Part shown: positions 1 to 7,637 of the stretch, one piece after another
How positions within the stretch are numbered: the stretch's first letter is position 1
Layout: each line of letters starts with the position of its first letter
Position numbers and translations under genes: made by a program
Source: an uncultured Faecalicatena sp.
Lineage (GTDB): Bacteria > Bacillota > Clostridia > Lachnospirales > Lachnospiraceae
Assembly: GCA_948468385.1 (NCBI GenBank)
Contig: CAOKHZ010000020.1
Span: forward strand, 1 to 64,000
Length of the DNA: 64,000 nt
Direction: 5' to 3'
The notes under the pieces: model-generated
The model's input: the letters and a program-made list of their open reading frames with translations, nothing else
What the model was told of the DNA's origin: nothing
The model's database searches: none

Positions 1-30
1 GCGGATTCCAGACTTTCACTGGTTAGAAAC

Positions 31-111
31 GTGCGCCGCCGGGCGCACAAGGAAAGTGACAGTGCCGCACATGGATGAAACAATTCATCCACACGTCGAC
101 ACTGCCACTTT
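31..111 (-). terminator. Branched inverted repeat past the DUF1848 gene
   Basis: A 7-bp stem (GTGCGCC/GGCGCAC, 31-48) sits next to a longer branched palindrome. Its outer arms AAAGTGACAGTG (53-64) and CACTGCCACTTT (100-111) enclose an inner perfect stem GGATGAA/TTCATCC (73-90). It begins two bases past the stop of the minus-strand DUF1848 gene, so a transcription-terminating role is likely. The T-tract is weak, so it may instead stabilise the mRNA 3' end. Confidence 0.5.
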
Positions 112-112
112 T

Positions 113-1051
113 TCATATATAACCATCAAACAACCCCAGCTGCCCGTTTTTCCATGACCTTTGTTCTGCCGTCTTTATCACGTCATCTTCCGTTATGTTC
201 CCAATCAGAAGCGGGGAAGTCGCGTCGTGCATTTTCATGTTTTTTATGACGGTTTCCTTATCGTAATTGGCATAACAATATAAGCAGCCATGTCCGCAAG
301 TGTTATATGCGCCAATGTCCGCTCCGAGCAAACATTGACACTCGCTCCTTGCCGGTTTCTTTCTCGGCACGTCCAACCTACAGCCCAAGGCACTTTCCAT
401 CACCGCTTTTGACATGCAGCCGTCCGCGTCCACGTTTTCCCTGACAAGGCCCTCGTTTTCACAACATAAATGAATCTGCAAGCCATTCGCTTTCGCAATT
501 TCTGAAGCCGCACGGATGAACGATTCTTGCTCCGAAGCCGTGACGGCACGTACCGTCGGAAAATTCCGCCTTGTCTTTTCATATAAGTCAATAAAGCTTA
601 CGACACATTGATCCGTATACCCCGAAAGTGCTTCTGCCATTTTGCCAAACTCCTCGACATGATAGGAAAGCGAATATTTCTCAGTAATGAAAACCGGGTC
701 GTAACGCCAGCTCATCCTCCTGCTTCCGACCACCGTGGAAAGCCGCCGAAACGAATCCATGACTTGTTCTTTCGGCGGTACGTACGGTTCGACATCCCTT
801 CCGTAAGGAGTAATCGTCACATACCAAAGCGTGTCAAACGAGGATAACATCGCAAGGCCGTCAAGCATGGGGGCCGGATTTTTCGTACAAAACACGATGA
901 TGTCTATCACTTCCGGGCTCAAAAGATATTTTGTCACTTGTGTCGGATAATAAGGATTGCGTACCAATACATGGCCTGCCCTAATCCGGTTATAGAACCA
1001 TTCACTATAATATGCCGGTATGTCCGTCCTGCTGCCCGTGTTCAGTATCAT
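113..1051 (-). CDS. DUF1848 family protein (iron-sulfur, radical-SAM-like)
   Basis: About 312 residues. The N-terminus MILNTGSRTDIPAYYSEW is the family hallmark (SRTDIPAF/YYSEW). The C-terminus carries a cysteine cluster, CQC followed by CGHGCLYCYAN, resembling an iron-sulfur binding site. The start is taken at 1051 because GGAGG lies 7 bases upstream; an ATG six bases earlier abuts the ribosome site and an upstream in-frame ATG has no good site. The molecular function of the family is not established. It is a single gene, ending in a branched hairpin. Confidence 0.85.
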   Translation of the reverse strand: MILNTGSRTDIPAYYSEWFYNRIRAGHVLVRNPYYPTQVTKYLLSPEVIDIIVFCTKNPAPMLDGLAMLSSFDTLWYVTITPYGRDVEPYVPPKEQVMDSFRRLSTVVGSRRMSWRYDPVFITEKYSLSYHVEEFGKMAEALSGYTDQCVVSFIDLYEKTRRNFPTVRAVTASEQESFIRAASEIAKANGLQIHLCCENEGLVRENVDADGCMSKAVMESALGCRLDVPRKKPARSECQCLLGADIGAYNTCGHGCLYCYANYDKETVIKNMKMHDATSPLLIGNITEDDVIKTAEQRSWKNGQLGLFDGYI

Positions 1052-1071
1052 TTTCATACCTCCGCATCTTC

Positions 1072-1605
1072 TTATACGGAGGGACAAATATTTTTGCCCC
1101 TCCGTATGACATAGCGATCATGTGGCATGTCCACGCCCCGATAATGCTTCGTCCATGTATCCAGTTTGGCCATGCCATTTCGAATGGCCACATTTTGTGA
1201 GGCCGTATTCGTATTCCGAATGATGGAGCAAACTTCATCCGCCTTCAATATTTCAAAAGCATACTTTTTACAAGCCTTTGCCGCTTCAATCGCATAACCC
1301 TTATGCCAGTGTGCCCGTTCAAAAAGATAACCTATCTCAAGCACTTCATCCCCCTTCCACGGTTGCATCGTAAGTCCGCATTGACCTATCATCCCATCCG
1401 TTTCTTTTAAAATTACCGCCCATAAACCAAAGTTCCATTTTTGATAACGGGAAATCTGTCTATCAAGCCATTCTTGTACTTCATGATCGCTAAACGCCCC
1501 CTCATATGCATACATCGTATCTTCATCTTGCAAAATTCTGCACAAAGAATGAAAATCGGCCTGATTCAGCTCCCGCAAATATAATCTCTCTGTTTCAAGT
1601 ATCAT
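1072..1605 (-). CDS. GNAT family N-acetyltransferase (RimJ/RimL type)
   Basis: About 177 residues starting MILETERLYLRELNQADF, the classic RimJ/RimL-type opening, with a central acceptor-loop region (MIGQCGLTMQPW, EIGYLFERAHWHKGYAIEAAKA) that forms the acetyl-CoA binding fold. Such enzymes move an acetyl group to an amine; the substrate cannot be read from sequence. The start at 1605 is preceded by GGGGG at 5 bases. The last codons run into the hairpin at 1074-1107, so the gene ends inside its own terminator-like stem. Confidence 0.85.
   Translation of the reverse strand: MILETERLYLRELNQADFHSLCRILQDEDTMYAYEGAFSDHEVQEWLDRQISRYQKWNFGLWAVILKETDGMIGQCGLTMQPWKGDEVLEIGYLFERAHWHKGYAIEAAKACKKYAFEILKADEVCSIIRNTNTASQNVAIRNGMAKLDTWTKHYRGVDMPHDRYVIRRGKNICPSV
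1074..1107. terminator. Hairpin with GGGACAAAT..TTTTTGCCCC core
   Basis: Perfect 10-bp arms ATACGGAGGG (1074-1083) and CCCTCCGTAT (1098-1107), with a loop that itself pairs (CAAA/TTTG). It lies at the 3' end of the acetyltransferase gene. A hairpin with the same apical core but different basal arms occurs near 36.65 kb. Confidence 0.6.
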
Positions 1606-1703
1606 ATTTACCCCCATAAATTTCGATTTGCTTTGCCGCAAGAAATAGTTCTACGAAATCCTGCATATTTATAAAGCCCTCGTCGCTGGTGGGGTTTGCG
1701 CCC

Positions 1704-1934
1704 CTATATTTCCGCCTGAATTAGGTGTTCAAAATTTCTCTCATCTTGAAAAATCCCATAAACATATGCAGAACTTTCCAGATATAACCCCGTCTCAATA
1801 TCCACAAGCTTGTCAAATGTTTGCGAATTGTAAAAAAAGTTCATCGCCTCATCATACTCAATCTGCAAGTCCTTAACCATATACTCAATGATATCCTGAA
1901 TTTGATATTCGACAAGCTGCTCTTGTTTCGTCAT
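1704..1934 (-). CDS. DUF3791 domain small protein (third gene of cassette)
   Basis: A 76-residue acidic protein (MTKQEQLVEYQIQDIIEYMV...). It resembles the short DUF3791 family in its helical core YDEAMNFFYNSQTFDKLVDIETGLYLES. Its ATG overlaps the stop of the DUF3990 gene upstream by four bases, so translation is coupled. It is the last of three overlapping genes DUF3791-DUF3990-DUF3791. A second copy of the same small family opens the cassette, which suggests an antitoxin or chaperone role for the DUF3990 product. That role is inferred, not shown. Confidence 0.75.
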   Translation of the reverse strand: MTKQEQLVEYQIQDIIEYMVKDLQIEYDEAMNFFYNSQTFDKLVDIETGLYLESSAYVYGIFQDERNFEHLIQAEI

Positions 1935-2440
1935 ACCAAAATCCCCACTTTCTTCAAAAATTTAATTGATTTTTCCGTATGAAACGAATACTGACTTGTT
2001 ACCTCTTTGAACGTCATTCCCTTTGTTAATGAATCCAATGAAATCATCCCATTCTGATACTGACGAAATAACACCGCCATCTCGTCATCTGCAATCGGGC
2101 CAGACACAATGTCATACTTACAATCCAAATTGCAGTTCTCACTTCCAAAATCCATGAAATACCTATTACGATTATTCATCACAAATATCGCCCACGCCTC
2201 TGATGGTATTTTTCCAAAATCTTTAATCCTCAATTTCTTATCCTCCAAAAGACCTTCTGGAATTTCATAAACATTCACTACTGGTGTTCCCCCATAAATT
2301 CTTGCGACACGTTTTGCCATCTGCCTCGCTTGTTCAAGTAACTCCGTAGTGTAAAAACCTCTGCCGAAGTCCTTGTAAGGACGACATAACGCTAAATCAA
2401 TCGACCGTATATCAATATTCGTTCCGTGATACAATGTCAT
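1931..2440 (-). CDS. DUF3990 protein, ADP-ribosyltransferase-like fold
   Basis: 169 residues. The N-terminus LYHGT followed by FGRGFYTTELLEQAR matches the DUF3990 pattern (YHGS...GKGFYxT), a family placed in the ADP-ribosyltransferase clan; the His of YHGT and the Tyr of FYTT fit an H-Y-type NAD pocket, and ADDEMAVLFRQYQNG could supply the third, acidic residue. It sits between two DUF3791 genes, overlapping each by four bases (ATGA). The arrangement suggests a toxin flanked by small cognate partners. Target and activity are unknown. Confidence 0.8.
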   Translation of the reverse strand: MTLYHGTNIDIRSIDLALCRPYKDFGRGFYTTELLEQARQMAKRVARIYGGTPVVNVYEIPEGLLEDKKLRIKDFGKIPSEAWAIFVMNNRNRYFMDFGSENCNLDCKYDIVSGPIADDEMAVLFRQYQNGMISLDSLTKGMTFKEVTSQYSFHTEKSIKFLKKVGILV

Positions 2441-2658
2441 ACAAGAACCCCTCCATTTTTCTCACAAATCATCAACAAATCCTCCAATGCGTCTTCAAAA
2501 GACAACGTGTGCTCAATGTCATAATTCTCTTTCAAAAACTCTATCGCTTTATACTCGAATAGAAACTGAAACGCCTCTTTCATCTCCAAATTGTGTTTAC
2601 GCGCAAATTCGCTAACACATGCAACTACGTAATTTATTTGTTTTCTCTCTTCACTCAT
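2437..2658 (-). CDS. DUF3791 domain small protein (first gene of cassette)
   Basis: 73 residues (MSEERKQINYVVACVSEFARK...). Predicted helical, with the DUF3791-like core KEAFQFLFEYKAIEFLKENYDIEHTLS. A strong GGAGG ribosome site lies 9 bases before the ATG. It leads a three-gene unit and its stop overlaps the start of the DUF3990 gene. The sequence is diverged from the other DUF3791 protein at 1704, so the two are not a recent duplication. Confidence 0.75.
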   Translation of the reverse strand: MSEERKQINYVVACVSEFARKHNLEMKEAFQFLFEYKAIEFLKENYDIEHTLSFEDALEDLLMICEKNGGVLV

Positions 2659-2737
2659 AATATACGTCCTCCATCACCAGTCAACACTCCCGTTGCAAAC
2701 AACAAAGCGTCCAAAATCACTATCCGATAAACGGTAA

Positions 2738-3226
2738 TTATCTTACCACAATTTCATAATGTATTCTTTTTCCTGCATATTCTGGACAAAATGTTTCCTC
2801 GCTCTTTTCTACAAATCGAAAGCCCGCGCTTTCATATGTGTGCCGTGCGGGAACGCAAATCTCATTTGTGCAAACGACTATTTTTTTTGCTCCTTGCGCA
2901 ACCATGCGTTGAACCGCCTCTCGCATCTGTCGTTTTCCATAGCCGTTGCCCTTGTATTCTGTCGAAATACAATTGTGTCCGACTTCCGTTAATTCAGGTA
3001 AATTTGTCGGATTCCATGAAACAAACCCGATGGGCTTTTCTTCCAAGACAGTCATAAATCCGCTAAACTCGGCAATATGAGGATTATCATAAAAGAAGTC
3101 ATCAAACTCCTGCCATTGTTCGTGCCAATCACGCTCAAATTTCAGTTCGAAAGAATAACCATCCTTCAAAAGAGCTACCAGCGTTCCGCGAGGGAACTCC
3201 GTTATTTTTCTAAATTCAATATCCAT
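2738..3226 (-). CDS. GNAT family N-acetyltransferase
   Basis: About 162 residues beginning MDIEFRKITEFPRGTLVALL. The acetyl-CoA loop is visible at EYKGNGYGKRQMREAV and is followed by the typical AKKIVVCTNE...ARHTYESAGFRFVEK segment. The start at 3226 follows the family's usual beginning; an ATG 18 bases upstream, with AGGATAGG before it, is an alternative. Substrate unknown; probably a monocistronic housekeeping-accessory gene. Confidence 0.8.
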   Translation of the reverse strand: MDIEFRKITEFPRGTLVALLKDGYSFELKFERDWHEQWQEFDDFFYDNPHIAEFSGFMTVLEEKPIGFVSWNPTNLPELTEVGHNCISTEYKGNGYGKRQMREAVQRMVAQGAKKIVVCTNEICVPARHTYESAGFRFVEKSEETFCPEYAGKRIHYEIVVR

Positions 3227-3289
3227 CTTCCTGCCGCCTTCCATTTACCTATCCTAAAAAAATGGCCTATTGGTATTCCTGCAATATTT

Positions 3290-3850
3290 TTACATCGGTT
3301 TTAGATTTCGATTGAGCCTGTCCACCATCCAGGCGATTCGCTTTTCCCGGCCGGCATCCGTCTTTGCGTCAAAATACGCTCGCGTGTAGGTTTTCTTTAC
3401 CGACGAAGACATCCCCCTCCAATTTGTATAAGCAGGTTCATATTCTTCCAACAAGGCGGAAAGCTGAGCAATTTGCTCCTCCGTAACCGCCATGGAGTTT
3501 TGAGCGTGCCACTGGCCATTCTTTTTGGCCTCCTCTATTTTCTTTCTGCCAAAATCAGTCATGAGTCCCCGTTCTTCAAGGCGTCCCACCAACGCCTTGT
3601 TTTTCTCCGACCACTTGCTCTTCTCCCTGCGCATAGAAAAATATTTCTTATACGTTTTATCGTCAATGCTTTGCATCTGCCCGTCAATCCATCCAAAACA
3701 GAGTGCTTCCTCAAGTGCTTCTCCTGCCTTTATTGTTTTCGGGCCGCCGGCCTTGCCAAACAAGAGCCAAACGCCCGCGCTTGACATGCAATGCTCATAA
3801 AGCCATTTTCTAAATTCTTCCCTATTGGCAAATTCCATTAAATCGCTCAT
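3290..3850 (-). CDS. YdeI/OmpD-associated family protein
   Basis: About 186 residues. The motifs FRKWLYEHCMSSAGVWLLF, EALCFGWIDGQ and YFSMRREKSKWSEKN are typical of the YdeI-like family (bacteriocin-protection/OmpD-associated domain), whose biochemical role is unresolved. GGAGGAGG lies 8 bases before the chosen ATG at 3850; a start six codons upstream lacks one. It stands alone between an acetyltransferase and a small membrane-anchored protein. Confidence 0.8.
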   Translation of the reverse strand: MSDLMEFANREEFRKWLYEHCMSSAGVWLLFGKAGGPKTIKAGEALEEALCFGWIDGQMQSIDDKTYKKYFSMRREKSKWSEKNKALVGRLEERGLMTDFGRKKIEEAKKNGQWHAQNSMAVTEEQIAQLSALLEEYEPAYTNWRGMSSSVKKTYTRAYFDAKTDAGREKRIAWMVDRLNRNLKPM

Positions 3851-3878
3851 GATACGTTCCTCCTCCAACGGCCGGGAA

Positions 3879-4280
3879 TCAGTGTCCCTCTATATTATCT
3901 GAAAATGGAGCCGATGTATTAATATAAATCAAATAATTTCCGTCCTGCGTCTTCTTCACATAACACCCCCATTCATCAAACACATAGTATTTTGACATGC
4001 AGTCCTCTATTTCCGATTCCTGCATTTCTGTTGAAAATGTGATAGAAGACAGACAATCAACATGGTTTCCGGTTCCTTGCGTATTCCCGGTTTCCGAATA
4101 AACACTTATAATTTCAATATCGGAAATTTCATTTTCCAGGTTCGTCTGCAATGTATCGGTTTGTTCTTTGGTCGCAATATGATTTATGCACATGCCAAAA
4201 ATTTCATACGAACCCCAAATTATCACCAGCATAATCGGTAACAATAAAAACGCGACCCCAAATCTTTTTAGCCACTTCAT
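3879..4280 (-). CDS. Membrane-anchored hypothetical protein
   Basis: 133 residues with one N-terminal hydrophobic segment (residues about 8-30, FGVAFLLLPIMLVIIWGSYEIF) after a KWLKR positive patch, so an anchored or exported protein. The rest is a small acidic domain ending DGNYLIYINTSAPFSDN. No family was recognised. GGAGG precedes the ATG by 7 bases, so translation is likely. Lower GC than its neighbours hints at accessory origin. Confidence 0.65.
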   Translation of the reverse strand: MKWLKRFGVAFLLLPIMLVIIWGSYEIFGMCINHIATKEQTDTLQTNLENEISDIEIISVYSETGNTQGTGNHVDCLSSITFSTEMQESEIEDCMSKYYVFDEWGCYVKKTQDGNYLIYINTSAPFSDNIEGH

Positions 4281-4310
4281 AAATTGCCTCCACGCGTGCG
4301 GATTCCCTCC

Positions 4311-5192
4311 CTAACCCCGATATCCCTCCCGGATAAACGGCCTTTCTATCTTTGTGTCAATGAGAAGCGAATATTTCAAAGGATGCCGATACGCGTTACC
4401 ATGCACTTCGTTTTCGCGATACCCGCGAAGCCGATCCAAATCAAGCTCGGCCAGATAAATTCCTTCCTCCTCGCCCGCTTGCAAAATACAAATATCCCGT
4501 GAGCCGTCCATTTCCGGGATATATGCCACGCCGTCAAACACGGTGGAACCACCATTACAATCAGGAACCGCTTCCGGATAATTGCAGGTGGCGATGGCCA
4601 GCATGTTTTCATAAGCCCTGGCGCGCAATTGTGAAAGACGATTTATTTCCATGGGGCAGGCATTCGGCACGAGAACCAGCTCCGCGCCCTTAAGCATCAA
4701 AATTCTCGCGCTTTCGGGAAATTCCCTATCATAACAAATCATCGCGCCGACTTTCACTTCGCCACAAGACGTATCAAGCGTGGTGACGTAAAAATCATCG
4801 CCGGGTGCCAGATTTCGCTCCACGTCAAAATCACAAGTGTGCACTTTTGCGTAAACAAATTTCCTTTCTCCATGCCGGTCGAAAAGAACCACGGAATTCC
4901 GAGGATGATTTCCCCATTTTTCCAACAAAGTAACGGCAATGGCCATGTCAAGTTCCCTTGCCAGGTTCCCGAACGCGTTGACAAACTCGCCATCGGCCGG
5001 AATCGCCTCGGCCATCCATTCGTCAACCGGCCGACCGTAAATGCGATATCCGTTGCTCCACATTTCGGGAAACAACGCGATATCGGCTCCCATTTCCTTT
5101 GCCCTTTTGCAACCCTTCATTCCCTTTTCCAGATTTTCCCCCAACGTGTCGCAAGGCGTTAATTGCAATAAGGCGATTTTTAATAACTTCAT
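4311..5192 (-). CDS. Carbon-nitrogen hydrolase (nitrilase superfamily)
   Basis: 293 residues. The catalytic triad of the nitrilase superfamily is visible: Glu43 (ALFPEMWSNG), Lys116 (VYAKVHTCDF) and Cys153 (GAMICYDREFPES). The family hydrolyses non-peptide C-N bonds such as omega-amides or N-carbamoyl compounds, in the cytoplasm. Its ATG overlaps the stop of the upstream alpha/beta hydrolase gene (ATGA), so the two are translated together. The exact substrate cannot be assigned; close relatives are often annotated as amidohydrolases or omega-amidase-like. Confidence 0.88.
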   Translation of the reverse strand: MKLLKIALLQLTPCDTLGENLEKGMKGCKRAKEMGADIALFPEMWSNGYRIYGRPVDEWMAEAIPADGEFVNAFGNLARELDMAIAVTLLEKWGNHPRNSVVLFDRHGERKFVYAKVHTCDFDVERNLAPGDDFYVTTLDTSCGEVKVGAMICYDREFPESARILMLKGAELVLVPNACPMEINRLSQLRARAYENMLAIATCNYPEAVPDCNGGSTVFDGVAYIPEMDGSRDICILQAGEEEGIYLAELDLDRLRGYRENEVHGNAYRHPLKYSLLIDTKIERPFIREGYRG

Positions 5193-5737
5193 TCTCTTGC
5201 ATCTCCCACGACTCTTACTTTAGATTCACTTTGTGCTTCAAGCATAAATTCTAATACTACCCGATTGAATTCCTCCGCATTTTTATTGGCAATGAAATGA
5301 TTTCCCTTGATAAAGACAAGTTTCGAATCAGGTATTCCCGCCGCAATCATCCTCGTATGCTCTTCCTTAATCATGTCTTTCGTCCCGGCGACAACCAACG
5401 TCTTGGCCCTTATTTTCGCAAGTTCACTCGTAGCCACATCTGGGTCGTTGACCATCAAGCCCAGCATTTCCGCATTCAATTTTGCAGAATCGCTTTTATC
5501 GGAAAATCTTTTTGCCATCTTGTATCCGACCTCAATCGGAATCTGAACGGTTCGCTTAACCCCTCCCGCATTTAGGTTTGCACCGTTGAGTATCAACCGA
5601 TTCACCCTGTCAGGATGCTTTATCGCAAAAATCATCGCGATATTACCACCGTCAGAAAAACCAAGCAAATGGGCTTTCGCAATCCGATGGTCATCCATAA
5701 ATCCCAATAAGTCCTCTGCAAACTGCCGTATGTCCAT
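5189..5737 (-). pseudogene. Alpha/beta hydrolase lacking its N-terminal third
   Basis: The readable protein starts MDIRQFAEDLLGFMDDHRI and contains the nucleophile elbow GFSDGG, the acid loop VAGTKDMI and the terminal histidine GNHF. So the C-terminal two thirds of the fold with the whole triad are present, but the first strands and the oxyanion HG motif that normally precede RQFAEDL are absent. The open frame continues upstream into unrelated sequence and overlaps the acetyltransferase gene. GGAAAGG precedes the ATG at 5737, so a short product may still be made. A deletion joining it to the acetyltransferase gene is the simplest reading. Confidence 0.7.
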
Positions 5738-5781
5738 ATTTTGACCTTTCCTTTCATGAATCCTGCATTTACAACAATCCC

Positions 5782-6249
5782 TCATGGACGTGAATAATGG
5801 ACGTACATTCTCGTCAAATCCGGCTCCCCGTCCCCTTGCACCATGCAAAGGAATTCCCAGTCATAACGCTCATAAAACGACGTGTGGTCGGTCACGAGAT
5901 ATAGCGTGTCAATCCCCCTGTCTTTCATGTCCGCGCAAACCTCCTGCAACAACGCGCCCGCCACTCCCCGTCCTCGTCTGTCCTCCTCCGTATAAACCGC
6001 GCAAACATTCGGGGCAAGATCCTTTCTATCATGAAAATCGTTCTCTATGACACCCAAACCGCCGATGATTCTGTCACCCTCCATCGCCACGTACCATTGC
6101 GGCACCGGATTCTTTTTCATCAGACACTCCTCCATGCTTTCCAAATACGCCGCAAGAGGAATGTCCCATTTCTCATGAAACCACCGCGCGGCCTGCTCCT
6201 TTAGCCCGGGTCTGTCTATCAGTCGTACTATTTCGTAATTCATTTGCAT
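5782..6249 (-). CDS. GNAT family N-acetyltransferase
   Basis: About 155 residues (MQMNYEIVRLIDRPGLKEQA...). The acetyl-CoA signature is VYTEEDRRGRGVAGALLQEV; the C-terminal YLVTDHTSFYERYDWEFL is characteristic of GNATs acting on small amines. GGGAGG lies just before ATG 6249; the ATG two codons later is also possible. Its 3' end runs straight into the truncated alpha/beta hydrolase, with an overlap of reading frames. Upstream lies a tandem 24-bp repeat. Confidence 0.85.
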   Translation of the reverse strand: MQMNYEIVRLIDRPGLKEQAARWFHEKWDIPLAAYLESMEECLMKKNPVPQWYVAMEGDRIIGGLGVIENDFHDRKDLAPNVCAVYTEEDRRGRGVAGALLQEVCADMKDRGIDTLYLVTDHTSFYERYDWEFLCMVQGDGEPDLTRMYVHYSRP

Positions 6250-6317
6250 GGTTCCTCCCTTCCATGACGCGCTGATTACTACTTTCCAATACACTCCCAT
6301 CGTTCCCCAGACGGTTC

Positions 6318-6365
6318 CTTAGTCCTTTAAGACATCATTATCTTAGTCCTTTAAGACATCATTAT
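6318..6365. repeat. Two tandem 24-bp repeats
   Basis: Two exact head-to-tail copies (6318-6341, 6342-6365) of a unit containing CTTAGTCCTTTAAGAC. Each has a CTTA/TAAG dyad. It lies 70-115 bases upstream of an acetyltransferase start and past the end of the ABC operon, so a repressor operator is possible; a chance slippage duplication is equally possible. Confidence 0.7.
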
Positions 6366-6527
6366 AATAGAAGAAGGCTAAAATTACAAGTATACGTAAC
6401 ACCGTAAATGAAACTCCATTGCCATTGAAAGGATAAGGAAATCATACGGCTAAAAGAACTTTTAGAAAAATTGTCTTCGAATTCATGCAAGATCTCATCA
6501 TAAAGATAAATCGCCAAACATCCCGAT

Positions 6528-6550
6528 GGCCGTGCAGCAAACGCACGGCC
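6528..6550 (-). terminator. Stem-loop past the ABC transporter operon
   Basis: Perfect 8-bp stem GGCCGTGC/GCACGGCC with a 7-base loop, 27 bases past the last gene of the minus-strand ABC operon. No clean T-run follows. Confidence 0.5.
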
Positions 6551-6576
6551 TAACGACTGGCTTCTCGTCTCATCAC

Positions 6577-6861
6577 TCACCGCAAATTTTGCGTCACCAT
6601 CAACCCCAGCGCGCACGCGCCGCCGACCGCATATAAGCCATTTATAACCAGGCACGCCTTCATCCAATTGTTTTGCACTTTCACCTTGGCATAAGCAAAA
6701 AACGTGAACATCCCGCCCAGAATCATGAACACCGCATAGCAAGCAATCATAATCTCGGCGACGGGTGATTCCAACGCCCATTCAAACGACCTCAATGGAA
6801 GAATCGTCCAGGGGACAAAAAGTATCACGGTGCTGACAATGGTTAAAATCTTATCTTTCAT
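6577..6861 (-). CDS. Small three-helix membrane protein of the ABC operon
   Basis: 94 residues starting MKDKILTIVSTVILFVPWTIL. Three hydrophobic stretches are visible (ILTIVSTVILFVPWTIL, EIMIACYAVFMILGGMFTFFAYA and MKACLVINGLYAVGGACALG). AGGAGA lies 7 bases before the ATG, and the gene starts 5 bases past the stop of the second permease, so it belongs to the same transcript. No named family recognised. Small membrane proteins accompany many lantibiotic-immunity transporters, but the role here is inferred from position only. Confidence 0.75.
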   Translation of the reverse strand: MKDKILTIVSTVILFVPWTILPLRSFEWALESPVAEIMIACYAVFMILGGMFTFFAYAKVKVQNNWMKACLVINGLYAVGGACALGLMVTQNLR

Positions 6862-6866
6862 AATTG

Positions 6867-7637
6867 TTATCTCCTTTCTCCCCGCCCAAAGCAAAGGCAG
6901 GAAACACACAAACAAGTCACGGTAATCGCGATGGCCACCGGAATCCATGGCACGAACTCCACTTGTGCCGTATCCAGATTCGTCGCAAGCTTCCCGTATT
7001 CTGACACGATCACGAAAAACGGGTACGACATTGGATATGCAAACCATATCTTCGTGTTAATCATCAGCACGGACGGCACGATGGAGGCCAAGCCGATACC
7101 GATGTAAAATATCGGCGTCTGGATACAAACGGACAACATCCAGAAAAACGCGAGCATCGGTATGGCAGACAAAAATAGGATGCCGATTTCTCTCATGACG
7201 AATAGCGGCGACAAGATAAAATTATAATCCCGCATCACGGAACAAATTGCCGCTCCGATATAATACATGCCCGTCATCATGAGAATTTGCGTTGCCGAAA
7301 GCACCAGCAGCACGACGAACTTGGCCAGGCTAAGCCGTACCGTGCCAATCGGCAGTGCAAGCATTTTCAAAATCCCCTTGTTCAACCTCTCCGTCTGGCT
7401 TACAAGAACCGTCCCGACCACCAGACCAGCGGGATACATAAACCATGACATCGCCATGAAGCCTTGAATAAAAAAATTATATTCCGGGGAAATGCCTTCC
7501 GCCTGCATGTGAAAATTCAAGTCCAAATTAAAAATTGACGGAATCCAGAGAATCACGGTCGAGGCAAGCAGGATAAGCAAAATCCCCGAACGTCTTATCT
7601 TCTGAAATTCTACGTTAAGAAGCGATAAAAAATTCAT
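6867..7637 (-). CDS. ABC-2 type permease, lantibiotic-immunity (LanG-like)
   Basis: 256 residues with about six membrane spans. N-terminus NFLSLLNVEFQKIRRSGILLILLASTVILW is typical of the BcrB/LanE-LanG permeases. The start lies 23 bases inside the preceding permease gene. Two permeases plus one ATPase form a LanFEG-like exporter that removes peptide antibiotics from the membrane. Substrate not known; no lanthipeptide biosynthetic gene is in the window. Confidence 0.82.
   Translation of the reverse strand: MNFLSLLNVEFQKIRRSGILLILLASTVILWIPSIFNLDLNFHMQAEGISPEYNFFIQGFMAMSWFMYPAGLVVGTVLVSQTERLNKGILKMLALPIGTVRLSLAKFVVLLVLSATQILMMTGMYYIGAAICSVMRDYNFILSPLFVMREIGILFLSAIPMLAFFWMLSVCIQTPIFYIGIGLASIVPSVLMINTKIWFAYPMSYPFFVIVSEYGKLATNLDTAQVEFVPWIPVAIAITVTCLCVSCLCFGRGERR

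Noticed and set aside
1012..1200. Short plus-strand frame over the 1.1-kb hairpin
   Set aside because: Antisense to two genes and a terminator; no supporting signal.
6362..6781. 139-codon open frame on the minus strand
   Set aside because: It overlaps the real small membrane protein gene in another frame, has no family similarity, and its composition is that of a shadow frame.
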